Source of the DNA: Rhodovibrionaceae bacterium
Lineage (GTDB): Bacteria > Pseudomonadota > Alphaproteobacteria > Kiloniellales > DSM-21159
Reading direction: 5' to 3'
NCBI GenBank assembly: GCA_028279885.1
Contig: JANQMX010000058.1
Coordinates: 186,001-250,000, forward strand
Length of the DNA: 64,000 nt
In this document: positions 45,025 through 53,873 of the stretch, one piece after another
How positions within the stretch are numbered: position 1 is the first letter of the stretch
Layout: each line of letters begins with the position of its first letter
Notes under the pieces: model-generated
The model's database searches: none
What the model was told of the DNA's origin: nothing
Seen by the model: the letters and a program-made list of their open reading frames with translations, nothing else
Translations under genes and position numbers: made by a program

Positions 45025-45810
45025 ATGCTGCTGGCCATCGATTCCGGAAACACCAACGTCGTCTTCGCGCTCTACGAGGGGCGGGAGCAGCGCGGCAAGT
45101 GGCGCATCTCGACCAAGCCGGGCCGGTCGGCGGACGAGTATGCCGTCTGGCTGACCCAGCTCATGACGCTGGGCGGCTTCGGGGTGTCCGACGTCACCTC
45201 GGTGGTGATCTCCAACGTCGTGCCCACCGCCCAGCGCAGCTTGAACCATTTCTGCAGTCGCTACTTCGCTCAGCCCCCGGTCTCGGTCGAGGAGTGCGTG
45301 GCTGCCTACGATTTCGCCATTCGGATCTCCCGGCCCGAGCAGGTCGGCGCCGACCGCATTGCCAACGCCGTGGCGGCGCACGAGGCCTACGAAGGCGGAC
45401 TGGTGATCATCGACTTCGGCACCGCCACCACCCTCGATTTGGTCGATCCGGACGGTGCCTACAGCGGCGGCATCATCGCGCCGGGCATCGACGTCTCCAT
45501 GGAGGCGCTCTACCAGGCGGCGGCTAAGCTGCCGCGTATCTCCGTGGAGAAGCCGAAGGACAACACCGTGGTCGGCTACGACACGGCGTCTGCCATGCAT
45601 TCAGGCGTCTTCTGGGGCTACATCAGCATGATCGAGGGTCTGGTCAAGCGCATCAAAGAGGAGCGGGGCGACAGCCTGACGGTCATCGCCACCGGTGGCT
45701 TGGCACCGCTTTTCCACCAAACCAGCGACGTCATCCACCACGTCGAGCCGGACCTGACGCTCAACGGCCTTGTATCGCTGCACGAGGCCTACCGGCGGCA
45801 GCAGACGTGA
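45025..45810 (+). CDS. coaX: Type III pantothenate kinase
   Basis: A 261-residue ASKHA-fold enzyme for the first step of coenzyme A synthesis. Phosphate-binding LLAIDSGNTNVVFAL at the N-terminus, RPEQVGADRIANAVAA in the middle and IDFGTATTLDLVD for the second nucleotide loop are all present. It starts one base after the birA stop and its stop overlaps the rnj GTG, so birA, coaX and rnj are tightly coupled. Confidence 0.96.
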   Translation: MLLAIDSGNTNVVFALYEGREQRGKWRISTKPGRSADEYAVWLTQLMTLGGFGVSDVTSVVISNVVPTAQRSLNHFCSRYFAQPPVSVEECVAAYDFAIRISRPEQVGADRIANAVAAHEAYEGGLVIIDFGTATTLDLVDPDGAYSGGIIAPGIDVSMEALYQAAAKLPRISVEKPKDNTVVGYDTASAMHSGVFWGYISMIEGLVKRIKEERGDSLTVIATGGLAPLFHQTSDVIHHVEPDLTLNGLVSLHEAYRRQQT

Positions 45811-47483
45811 CGGAGGACTTTACCCCCGGTGCCGACGAGCTGCTCTTTCTGCCTTTGGGCGGAACCGGCGAGATCGGCATGAACCTCAATCTCTACGGCC
45901 ATGCCGGCAAGTGGTTGATGGTCGACCTTGGCGTCACCTTCGGCGAGGAGAGCCTGCCGGGTATCGACGTGGTCATGGCCGACCCGCAGTTCATCCTCGA
46001 CCGCCGCGACCAGCTCGCCGGCCTGGTGCTGACCCATGCGCATGAGGACCATATCGGGGCGGTGCCCTACCTCTGGCCGGAGCTGCGCTGTCCGATCTAT
46101 GCGACGCCCTTCACCGCCGCGCTGCTGCGCCGCAAGTTCGCCGACGACGACATGGAGGACCCGCCGGAGATCACCGTGGTTCCCATGTCGGGGAGTTTCA
46201 CCGTCGGACCCTTCGAAATCGAACTGGTTACCCTGACCCATTCCATCCCGGAGCCCAACGCCGTTGTCCTGCGCACGCCGCCGGGCACGGTGCTGCACAC
46301 TGGCGACTGGAAGCTGGACCCGGACCCCCTGGTCGGCGACGACTATGACGCCCAGCGCCTGCGGGAGATCGCCCAGGAAGGCGTTCTGGCCATGGTGTGC
46401 GACTCGACCAACGCCCTGGTCGAGGGGGAATCGGGCTCCGAGCTCGACGCCCGCGAAGGTCTCGAGAGCCTCATTGCCGAGCTGAAGGGGCGGGTCGCCG
46501 TGGCCTGCTTTGCCAGCAACGTGGCTCGCCTGGAGAGCATCATGCGGGTGGCTGAGGCTTGCGGCCGCCGCGTTGCCCTGGTCGGGCGCTCCATGCATCG
46601 CATCGTCGCCTCGGCACGCGAGGCCGGGTACCTGCAGGATATCCCGGTGCTCATCGACCCTGAGGATATCGGCTATCTGCCGCGGGAGGAGGTGCTGCTG
46701 CTCTGCACCGGCAGCCAGGGAGAGACGCGGGCGGCGCTCTGGCGCATTGCCCAGAACAACCATCGCGATATCGCCCTCGAACCCGGCGATGCCGTCGTCT
46801 TCTCCTCTCGGGTGATCCCAGGCAACGAGAAGAGCATCTTCGCGCTCTACAACGCTTTGATCGCTGCCGGCGTCACGGTCTACGGCGACGACACGAGCGA
46901 TCTGACCTTGCACGTCTCCGGCCATCCGTGCCGCGGGGAGCTGGCCCAGATGTATCAGTGGGTGCGTCCGAAGGTTTCGATTCCCGTGCACGGTGAGCGG
47001 CGTCATCTGGCTGCCCATGCGGAGCTGGCGCGCCGCTGTCAGGTGCCGGAAGCCATCGTCTCCGGCAACGGCGACCTGATCCGGCTGGCGCCGGGAAAGG
47101 CGGAGATCGTCGCGACGGTGGAGACCGGGCGGCTGCTCGTCGACGGCGACATCCTGCGCCGCTCTGACAGCCCGGCGCTACAGCAGCGCCGGCGCGTGGC
47201 CTACTCGGGCTCGGCCGTGGTGACGGCGGTGTTCGACCGCGACGGCGAGCCGCGCGGCGCGCCTCGGCTCTTGGCGAGCAATCTGCTCGAGGAGGAGGAG
47301 GACGAGGATATCGCCGAAGCGGTGCTTGCGGCCGTGCAGGTGGCGCTCGGCCGACTGGGCCGTCAGGCGCGCCGCGACCCAAAGGCGGTGGGAGAGGCGA
47401 TGCGCCTGGCTGCTCGCCGCACGATCACCCGTTTGACGGGACGGCGTGCGATCGTCGAAGCGCAACCCATATTTCTTGATTGA
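45807..47483 (+). CDS. rnj: Ribonuclease J
   Basis: A 558-residue metallo-beta-lactamase/beta-CASP nuclease that processes and degrades RNA (endo- and 5'-exonuclease). The metal motif is THAHEDHIGAVPYLW, with the N-terminal strand LPLGGTGEIGMNLNLYG; the beta-CASP region has VVFSSRVIPGNEKSI and VSIPVHGERRHLAAHAEL. The start is GTG (GTGA overlap with coaX). RNase J next to coaX and mce is a common alphaproteobacterial arrangement. Confidence 0.95.
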   Translation: MTEDFTPGADELLFLPLGGTGEIGMNLNLYGHAGKWLMVDLGVTFGEESLPGIDVVMADPQFILDRRDQLAGLVLTHAHEDHIGAVPYLWPELRCPIYATPFTAALLRRKFADDDMEDPPEITVVPMSGSFTVGPFEIELVTLTHSIPEPNAVVLRTPPGTVLHTGDWKLDPDPLVGDDYDAQRLREIAQEGVLAMVCDSTNALVEGESGSELDAREGLESLIAELKGRVAVACFASNVARLESIMRVAEACGRRVALVGRSMHRIVASAREAGYLQDIPVLIDPEDIGYLPREEVLLLCTGSQGETRAALWRIAQNNHRDIALEPGDAVVFSSRVIPGNEKSIFALYNALIAAGVTVYGDDTSDLTLHVSGHPCRGELAQMYQWVRPKVSIPVHGERRHLAAHAELARRCQVPEAIVSGNGDLIRLAPGKAEIVATVETGRLLVDGDILRRSDSPALQQRRRVAYSGSAVVTAVFDRDGEPRGAPRLLASNLLEEEEDEDIAEAVLAAVQVALGRLGRQARRDPKAVGEAMRLAARRTITRLTGRRAIVEAQPIFLD

Positions 47484-47545
47484 GGCCCGTTGATTGAGGA
47501 CCGCGCGGCTTGGTTCGCCGCAGCCAGGACACTAGGTAGGACAGC

Positions 47546-47950
47546 ATGATCGGACGCTTGAACCACATTGCCATCGCCGTGCCGGACCTGGCGGCGGCCA
47601 GCGAGACGTACAGTACCACCCTGGGCGCCAAGGTTTCCCAACCCATCGATGAGCCGGACCACGGCGTGACCGTCGTTTTCGTCGAGCTGCCCAACACCAA
47701 GATCGAGCTCCTGCTGCCGCTCGGCGAGGACTCGCCGATCGCCAACTTCCTGGAGCGCAATCCGGGCGGCGGCATTCATCATGTCTGCTATGAGGTCGAC
47801 GACATTCTGGCGGCGCGGGACAAGCTGAAGGCGGAGGGTGCTCGCGTGCTGGGCGACGGCGAGCCCAAGATCGGCGCCCATGGCAAGCCGGTGCTGTTCC
47901 TGCATCCCAAGGACTTCCTGGGCACCCTGGTCGAGCTCGAGCAGGCCTAG
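47546..47950 (+). CDS. mce: Methylmalonyl-CoA epimerase
   Basis: A 134-residue glyoxalase-fold enzyme that interconverts (R)- and (S)-methylmalonyl-CoA in propionate metabolism. Typical features are LNHIAIAVPDLAAASETY with metal His, VELPNTKIELLLPLG, and GGGIHHVCYEVDD with the second metal His, ending KDFLGTLVELEQA. AGGACAG lies just upstream of the ATG. The mutase genes are not in the window. Confidence 0.94.
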   Translation: MIGRLNHIAIAVPDLAAASETYSTTLGAKVSQPIDEPDHGVTVVFVELPNTKIELLLPLGEDSPIANFLERNPGGGIHHVCYEVDDILAARDKLKAEGARVLGDGEPKIGAHGKPVLFLHPKDFLGTLVELEQA

Positions 47951-47968
47951 AAAGCTAAGGGCCGCCCA

Positions 47969-48211
47969 ATGAACTGGTTTACCGGCATTATGGTCTACAT
48001 CATCGTCTGGTGGATGGTGCTGCTGATGGTCCTGCCGCTCTGGATCCGCCGACCCGAGCAGGTCGAAAAGGGCCATGATCCGGGCGCCCCGGCCGAGGCC
48101 ATGATCGCCAAGAAACTGCTGGTGACGACCTTGGTCGCGGCTGCCGTTTTCGGGGTGATCTTCGCCATCATCGAAGCCGACCTCATCAGCTTCCGGCAAA
48201 TCGTGCGCTGA
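47969..48211 (+). CDS. DUF1467 family membrane protein
   Basis: An 80-residue inner-membrane protein with two helices (about 6-27 and 50-68) separated by a cytoplasmic PEQVEKGHDPGAPAE loop. DUF1467 proteins are restricted largely to alphaproteobacteria and typically sit after mce; function is unknown. It starts 18 bases after the mce stop and is followed by a terminator hairpin. Confidence 0.88.
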   Translation: MNWFTGIMVYIIVWWMVLLMVLPLWIRRPEQVEKGHDPGAPAEAMIAKKLLVTTLVAAAVFGVIFAIIEADLISFRQIVR

Positions 48212-48223
48212 GCCAGAATCAAA

Positions 48224-48250
48224 AACGCAGGTTCCGGAGGAACCCGCGTT
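48224..48250 (+). terminator. Rho-independent-type terminator after the DUF1467 gene
   Basis: AACGC-A-GGTTCC (48224-48235) pairs with GGAACC-C-GCGTT (48239-48250) around a GGA loop with one mismatch. A T-rich TTATTATTTTTA follows about 10 bases later. It ends the nuo/birA/coaX/rnj/mce run of genes. Confidence 0.65.
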
Positions 48251-48423
48251 GAGTCGGAGTTATTATTTTTACGTTCCTTGCGTTGGCGTACCAACACCCT
48301 TGTTAAGGCGGTTTCCTCCTTAAACTTGGGCCGCGACCTTAAGTGATCGGCTTCTTAATTGGTATCTTTTCATACTGGAACGAAGAGCAAGCGTCACGTT
48401 CTTTTTTTTCGGTGTCTGTTTCA

Positions 48424-49737
48424 TTAACCGGAGATTAAAGCCGATAGGTCGGAAGCCGTGAATTTCACGACGAAGGCGGCGGCGATCACGTAGACGGCAA
48501 TCGAGCAGTCGGCGGCCCGGCCCGAGAGCAGCTTGATGAGTGCGTAGGTGATGAAGCCGAGGCCGATGCCGTGGGCGATGGAGAAGGTGAGCGGCATGGC
48601 GATGGCCGTGACCACGGCAGGCGCGTACTCGCTGGCATCCTCCCAATCCACCTCGGCAAGACCCCGGGCCATCAGGCAGGCGACGTAGAGCAACGCCGGA
48701 GCCGTCGCATAGGCCGGCACGCTGGCCGCCAGCGGCGAGAGAAAGAGGCAGGCCAGGAACAACAGGGCCACGACCACGGCGGTCAGGCCCGTGCGCCCGC
48801 CCGCTTTGATGCCTGCCGCGCTCTCGATGTAGCTGGTCGTCGTCGAGGTGCCCATGGCCGCACCCGCGACCGTGGCCGTGGAGTCGGCCAGAAGGGCGCG
48901 CTTCAGACGGGGCAGGCGGCCGTTCTGATCGAGTAGGCCGCCGCGGTGGGCGACGCCGATCAAGGTGCCGGCGGTGTCGAAGAGGTCGACAAAGAGAAAG
49001 GTGAAGACGATCAGGATCAGCCCTGCCTGAAAGGCCCCGGCGATGTCGAGCTGCAGGAAGGTCGGGCTGGGGTCGGGCGGTGCGGAGGCGATGCCCTGGT
49101 ACTCGGAGATGCCGAGCCCGATACCGACCGCCGTCACCGCCAAGATGCCGATCACCACGGCCCCTGGCACCTTCCAGTGGTCGAGGGCGACCATCAGCCC
49201 GAAGCCCAGGAGCGCCAAGACGGCCGGCCAGTTGGTCAGATCGCCGAGGGTGACCAGGGTGTTGGGGTCGTCGACGACGATGCCGGCGTTCTTGAGGGCA
49301 ATGATGGCGAGGAACAGGCCGATGCCGGCCGAGATCGCCAGCTTCAGCCCGCGCGGAATGGCATTGATGACCCACTCGCGGATCGGCAGCACGGAAATGA
49401 TGATGAAAAGTATGCCCGAGAGGAAGACGGCGCCGAGGGCCACCTGCCAGCTATAGCCCAAGCCGAGGACTACGCCATAGGCGAAATAGGCGTTGAGTCC
49501 CATTCCTGGGGCCAGCGCAATGGGATAGTTGGCATAGAGTCCCATTATGAGACAGCCGATGGCGGCGGCAACGCAGGTCGCTACGAAGACGGCGCCAAAG
49601 TCCATCCCAGCATCGGACAGGATCGCTGGGTTGACGAAGGTGATGTAAGCCATGGTCAGGAAGGTCGTGACCCCGGCCATGACCTCAGTGCCGACAGAGC
49701 TGCGGTGATCGCTGATGTGGAAGAATCTGTCTAACAT
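48424..49737 (-). CDS. NCS2-family purine permease (AzgA/PbuG type)
   Basis: A 437-residue transporter with about 13 helices. The family start MLDRFFHISDHRSSVGTEV leads to AGVTTFLTMAYITFVNP, and the substrate region has APGMGLNAYF, VDLFDTAGTLIG and MGTSTTTSYIESAAG. These place it among hypoxanthine/guanine/adenine:proton symporters. The ATG at 49737 follows GAGGGGGCG; upstream in-frame residues are not conserved. It is divergent from the next gene and convergent with the DUF1467 gene. A T8 run at 48392-48399 is not placed for its own termination. Confidence 0.92.
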   Translation of the reverse strand: MLDRFFHISDHRSSVGTEVMAGVTTFLTMAYITFVNPAILSDAGMDFGAVFVATCVAAAIGCLIMGLYANYPIALAPGMGLNAYFAYGVVLGLGYSWQVALGAVFLSGILFIIISVLPIREWVINAIPRGLKLAISAGIGLFLAIIALKNAGIVVDDPNTLVTLGDLTNWPAVLALLGFGLMVALDHWKVPGAVVIGILAVTAVGIGLGISEYQGIASAPPDPSPTFLQLDIAGAFQAGLILIVFTFLFVDLFDTAGTLIGVAHRGGLLDQNGRLPRLKRALLADSTATVAGAAMGTSTTTSYIESAAGIKAGGRTGLTAVVVALLFLACLFLSPLAASVPAYATAPALLYVACLMARGLAEVDWEDASEYAPAVVTAIAMPLTFSIAHGIGLGFITYALIKLLSGRAADCSIAVYVIAAAFVVKFTASDLSALISG

Positions 49738-49845
49738 CGCCCCCTCAATTTGTCTCTCTTTGGCCCAAATCTGCCCGACCGGCGTCATCAGGTTTCCTTA
49801 ACGGCGCGCAAGGTAATCTGGGTGATAAGACGAGGCCAGAGAAGA

Positions 49846-50442
49846 ATGGTGCGCAAAACGACCCTGGCAGGGGTGGCTGGGCTGTGCTTGGCCGCGTTTG
49901 TCCCGATCGCAGAGTCCGCCGAGGCCGTCGAAGTGCAGGTCTCGCGCGAAGACTGCCTGCGCCTGACCAATTACGTCCCGGATGGTTCGGTTGCAGCCGG
50001 CTATGAGCCCGGCGTCGATAGTCGTGGGCGCCCCGTCGCGCCGGCCGACTATGGCACCGCCGGCGTCATCAAGCCGCCCGAGGTCTACCGCTTCGATGTC
50101 GAGCTCAACCCTTTCCCCCGCGATCGGGTGCGGCTGCAGGAAAGCCAGCTCAACGAGGTCGACACGGCCATCGCCCTGACCAAGCGGGAGATCGCCGCCA
50201 TGGAAGCGGCCGGCGACGACACCACGGCCGCCAGGGCAACCCTGTCCGACCTGGAGGGCGAGCGCTCCGGGCTGCTGGAGGGGCTTTCGCGGGCCGACCG
50301 CCGGCCGGGTGAGCGCAGCAAGCTCTCGGTGGGCGAGGTGACCGTCACGCAGGACGGCGCCGTGTTCTGGAACGGCCAGCCGCTGCAAGATCCCAACATC
50401 GTTCTGCTGACTGAGAAGTGCCGCGAGCTGCTGCGCCGTTGA
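49846..50442 (+). CDS. Exported protein of unknown function
   Basis: 198 residues: a signal peptide to about residue 25 (AESAEA), a predicted loop region with [20 protein letters not shown] and RPVAPADYG, then a helical stretch with heptads ([20 protein letters not shown]), and a C-terminal domain with a [20 protein letters not shown] strand pattern. I recognise no family. AGAGAAGA precedes the ATG; the in-frame start at 49750 would put 32 extra residues before the signal peptide. A terminator hairpin follows. Confidence 0.7.
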   Translation: MVRKTTLAGVAGLCLAAFVPIAESAEAVEVQVSREDCLRLTNYVPDGSVAAGYEPGVDSRGRPVAPADYGTAGVIKPPEVYRFDVELNPFPRDRVRLQESQLNEVDTAIALTKREIAAMEAAGDDTTAARATLSDLEGERSGLLEGLSRADRRPGERSKLSVGEVTVTQDGAVFWNGQPLQDPNIVLLTEKCRELLRR

Positions 50443-50503
50443 GCGTCACACCGTGCAGCCAGCGCCATGGACAAGCCCCTCGGCATTTCATAGGGTCCGC
50501 CGC

Positions 50504-50525
50504 GGCCGCAGCTCCGCGGCCTTTT
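50504..50525 (+). terminator. Intrinsic terminator before proS
   Basis: GGCCGC (50504-50509) pairs with GCGGCC (50516-50521) around AGCTCC and is followed at once by TTTT. It sits 60 bases after the exported-protein gene and 24 bases before the proS ATG. Confidence 0.6.
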
Positions 50526-50548
50526 GGCGAAATCATCAAGAGCAGAGC

Positions 50549-51877
50549 ATGCGCAGAACGGTCTTCTTTCTGCCGACCCTACGGGAGACCCCCAAGGAAG
50601 CGGAAATCGTCTCCCACCGCCTGATGCTGCGCGCGGGCATGGTTCGACAAGCCTCCGCCGGGATCTATTCCTGGTTGCCGCTTGGCTACAAGGTTTTGCG
50701 GCGCATCGAGGCCATCGTGCGCGAGGAGCAGGACCGCGCCGGCTGCCAGGAGGTCTTGATGCCGACCATTCAGTCGGCCGATCTTTGGCTCAAGTCAGGG
50801 CGCTACAACGACTACGGCCCTGAGATGCTGCGCATCCGCGACCGGCACGACCGCGACATGCTCTACGGCCCGACCAACGAGGAGCTGATCACCGACATTT
50901 TCGGCGAAAGCTGCCGCAGCTACCGCGACGTCCCGAAGCTGCTCTATCACATCCAATGGAAGTTCCGCGACGAGGTGCGGCCGCGCTTCGGCGTCATGCG
51001 CGGACGCGAGTTCCTGATGAAGGATGCCTACTCCTTCGATGTCGACTTCGAGGGCGCCAAGCGCTCCTACAACAAGATGTTCGCTGCCTATCTGCGCACC
51101 TTCGCGCGCATGGGCCTCAAGGCCATTCCCATGGAGGCGGACACCGGGCCGATCGGCGGCAACCTGAGCCACGAATTCATCATTCTGGCCGACACAGGCG
51201 AGAGCGAAGTCTTCTGCCACCAGAACTTCATCGACTTCGACGTGCTGAGCGAGGCCATCGACTACGACGACGATCTCGAGCCCATGGTGCGGCACTGGAC
51301 CGAGCTCTACGCGCGCACCGATGAGAAGCACGACCAAACTGTCTTCGAGGCCGAAGTGCCGGAGGACAAGCGCGTCCACCGACGCGGCATCGAGGTGGGG
51401 CACATCTTCTATTTCGGCACCAAGTACTCGGATCCGTTGGGCGCCCGCGTCACCTTGACCGATGGCAGCGAGCAGCCGGTCCATATGGGCTCGTACGGCA
51501 TCGGTGTCTCGCGCCTGGTCGGCGGCATTATCGAAGCGAGCCATGACGAGGACGGCATCGTCTGGCCGGACAGCGTGGCACCCTTCGGCGTCGGCCTGAT
51601 CAACCTCAAGGTCGCTGACGAGGCCTGCGTCGTTGCCTGCGACGGGGCATACAGGCAGCTTGTCGAGGCTGGCTTGGAGCCGCTCTACGACGACCGAGAC
51701 GAAAGCGCCGGCGCCAAGTTCGCCGACATGGACCTGATCGGGCTGCCTTGGCAGCTCATTGTCGGGCCGCGGGGCCTGAAGAACGGCGTGGTCGAGCTCA
51801 AGCGCCGGGCGAGCGGCGAGCGCGAGGAGCTTTCCCTGGAGTCGGCCATGGCACGTTTGACGGAAGGGCGCGGATGA
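50549..51877 (+). CDS. proS: Prolyl-tRNA synthetase, short alphaproteobacterial type
   Basis: A 442-residue class II synthetase lacking the editing insertion of the E. coli enzyme, the usual form in alphaproteobacteria. Motif 1 region [17 protein letters not shown], motif 2 [23 protein letters not shown] and motif 3 [16 protein letters not shown] are clear. It charges tRNA-Pro. The ATG at 50549 matches the family start ([11 protein letters not shown]). The stop overlaps the lolC/E ATG by 4 bases. Confidence 0.96.
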   Translation: MRRTVFFLPTLRETPKEAEIVSHRLMLRAGMVRQASAGIYSWLPLGYKVLRRIEAIVREEQDRAGCQEVLMPTIQSADLWLKSGRYNDYGPEMLRIRDRHDRDMLYGPTNEELITDIFGESCRSYRDVPKLLYHIQWKFRDEVRPRFGVMRGREFLMKDAYSFDVDFEGAKRSYNKMFAAYLRTFARMGLKAIPMEADTGPIGGNLSHEFIILADTGESEVFCHQNFIDFDVLSEAIDYDDDLEPMVRHWTELYARTDEKHDQTVFEAEVPEDKRVHRRGIEVGHIFYFGTKYSDPLGARVTLTDGSEQPVHMGSYGIGVSRLVGGIIEASHDEDGIVWPDSVAPFGVGLINLKVADEACVVACDGAYRQLVEAGLEPLYDDRDESAGAKFADMDLIGLPWQLIVGPRGLKNGVVELKRRASGEREELSLESAMARLTEGRG

Positions 51878-53121
51878 TCTTCGGCGCATTGGAGCGTTGG
51901 ATTGCCCTGCGCTATCTCAGGGCCCGGCGCAAAGAAGGCTTCATCTCCGTCATCGCCTGGTTCTCCCTGCTCGGCATTGCGCTCGGCGTGGCCACTCTGA
52001 TCATCGTCATGTCGGTGATGAACGGCTTTCGCGCCGAGCTCTTGGGACGCATCCTCGGCGTCAACGGGCACCTGACGATCTACAGCAATATCGGCGGTAT
52101 CGAGGACTATCAGGACATACGCCAGCGGGTCGAAGCCATCCCGGGCGTCGTCCTGGCAACGCCGCAGATCCAGAACCAAGTCATGGTGACCGCCGGGGCC
52201 CAGGCGCGCGGCGCGGTGATTCGCGCCCTGCAGCCGGAGGACTTCGCCCGCCGTGACTTGCTCCGCGAGAGCTTCCGCCAGGGTGATTTCAGGGCCTTCG
52301 AAGCCGGGGAAGGGCTGCTGATCGGCTCGCGTCTGGCGCAGTCGCTCGGGGTGAGGCCCGGCAGTCAGATCTCCCTGGTCACGCCGCGCGGCAACGCCAC
52401 CGCCATCGGCACCATACCGCGCATCAAGAGCTATCCGGTCGCCGGCATCTTCGATGTCGGTATGTTCGAGTACGACAGCAGCTTCATCTTCATGCCGCTA
52501 CCGCTGGCCCAGACCTATTTCCGGCTGCCGGAGCAGGCCAACGCCATCGAGGTCTTCGTCGACAACGTCGAGCAGGTGCGGGGGCCCAGACAGGCGATCG
52601 AATCCGATCTTGGCGGCGGCTTCCGCACGGTCGACTGGCAGAACGCCAACGCCAGCTTCTTCAACGCCATCCAGGTCGAGCGCAACGTCATGTTCCTCAT
52701 CCTGACGCTGATCATCCTGGTGGCCGCCTTCAACATCATCTCCGGCCAGATCATGTTGGTGAAGGACAAGGGGCGCGATATCGCCATCCTGCGCACCATG
52801 GGCGCGACGCGCGGCATGATCCTGCGCATCTTCTTTATGAGCGGCGCCTCCATCGGCGTGATCGGCACGCTCACCGGCCTGCTGCTCGGCTATGTCTTCG
52901 TCGACAACATCGCGGTTCTGCAGGGTTGGGTCGAGGCGATCGCCGGAACCCAGGTCTTCAATCCGGAGATCTATTTCCTCACCACGCTGCCGGCGGTGAT
53001 GGACCCGCGGGAGGTGGTCGAGGTGGTGTTGATGGCCTTGGCCATCGCCTTCTGCGCGCCGCTCTTCCCAGCCTGGCGGGCGGCGCGTTTGGACCCGGTC
53101 GAAGCCCTTCGCTATGAATGA
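51874..53121 (+). CDS. lolC: Lipoprotein-releasing ABC transporter permease LolC/LolE
   Basis: A 415-residue FtsX/MacB-type permease with four membrane helices: one after the N-terminal [21 protein letters not shown], a large periplasmic domain (about 50-260), and three helices at the end, with [19 protein letters not shown] as the coupling loop. It extracts lipoproteins from the inner membrane for LolA. A single LolC/E-type gene, presumably forming a homodimer, is typical of alphaproteobacteria. It overlaps proS by 4 and lolD by 8 bases. Confidence 0.93.
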   Translation: MIFGALERWIALRYLRARRKEGFISVIAWFSLLGIALGVATLIIVMSVMNGFRAELLGRILGVNGHLTIYSNIGGIEDYQDIRQRVEAIPGVVLATPQIQNQVMVTAGAQARGAVIRALQPEDFARRDLLRESFRQGDFRAFEAGEGLLIGSRLAQSLGVRPGSQISLVTPRGNATAIGTIPRIKSYPVAGIFDVGMFEYDSSFIFMPLPLAQTYFRLPEQANAIEVFVDNVEQVRGPRQAIESDLGGGFRTVDWQNANASFFNAIQVERNVMFLILTLIILVAAFNIISGQIMLVKDKGRDIAILRTMGATRGMILRIFFMSGASIGVIGTLTGLLLGYVFVDNIAVLQGWVEAIAGTQVFNPEIYFLTTLPAVMDPREVVEVVLMALAIAFCAPLFPAWRAARLDPVEALRYE

Positions 53122-53827
53122 CGCCTTGGCCCGGAGCAGCGCGACGGCGGCCGTGCCGCTCGAGGTCGTCGATCTGCGCAAATCCTTCCCGCAAGGCGAG
53201 GAACGCCTCGAGGTGCTGCGCGGCATCGATTTCTCCCTGGCGGCCGGGGAGATCGTGGCGTTGGTCGGCCCTTCCGGCGCCGGCAAGTCGACGTTACTGC
53301 AGATCATCGGCCTCTTGGAGCAGGCCGACAGCGGTACCTTGCGGCTCTCGGGCCACGATGCCTTCGGCCTCGACGATGGCGCGCGCACCCGCCTGCGCCG
53401 GGACTATCTCGGCTTCGTCTATCAGTTCCATCATCTGTTGCCGGAGTTCTCGGCGCTGGAGAACCTCACTCTGCCGTCCATGCTGGCTGGAGAAGGAAAA
53501 ACCCACGCGTTGCGGCGTGCCGATGATCTTTTGGCGAGGGTTGGCCTGGCTGAGCGGCGCACGCACCGGCCGGCCCAGCTATCCGGCGGTGAGCAGCAGC
53601 GGGTCGCCATCGCCCGCGCTCTGGTCAACAGCCCCACCGTGCTGCTGGCCGACGAGCCGACCGGCAACCTGGATCCGGAGACGGCGGATGGCGTTTTCAA
53701 CTACCTCCTGAGCGTGGTGCGGGAAACCCAGACGGCGGCGCTGATCGCCACCCATAACCCCGAGCTGGCCCGGCGCATGGACCGCATCCTCCGGCTTGAG
53801 GATGGTCACGTGGTGGAACAAGCTTAG
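53114..53827 (+). CDS. lolD: Lipoprotein-releasing ABC transporter ATP-binding protein LolD
   Basis: A 237-residue ABC ATPase with all motifs canonical: Walker [11 protein letters not shown]-loop [11 protein letters not shown], signature [15 protein letters not shown], Walker [13 protein letters not shown] and H-loop ATHNPELA. It powers the lipoprotein extractor encoded just upstream. The gene starts inside the end of the permease gene. Confidence 0.95.
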   Translation: MNDALARSSATAAVPLEVVDLRKSFPQGEERLEVLRGIDFSLAAGEIVALVGPSGAGKSTLLQIIGLLEQADSGTLRLSGHDAFGLDDGARTRLRRDYLGFVYQFHHLLPEFSALENLTLPSMLAGEGKTHALRRADDLLARVGLAERRTHRPAQLSGGEQQRVAIARALVNSPTVLLADEPTGNLDPETADGVFNYLLSVVRETQTAALIATHNPELARRMDRILRLEDGHVVEQA

Positions 53828-53873
53828 TTTCTTCCACAGCCGCGACTCGGCTTCCGCCACTAAGTCTTTAGTC

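Noticed and set aside
48376-48399. GAACG...CGTTC followed by eight T, as a terminator
   Set aside because: The stem is only 5 bp with a 14-base loop; on the plus strand it follows an already better terminator at 48224, and it is oriented wrongly for the minus-strand permease.
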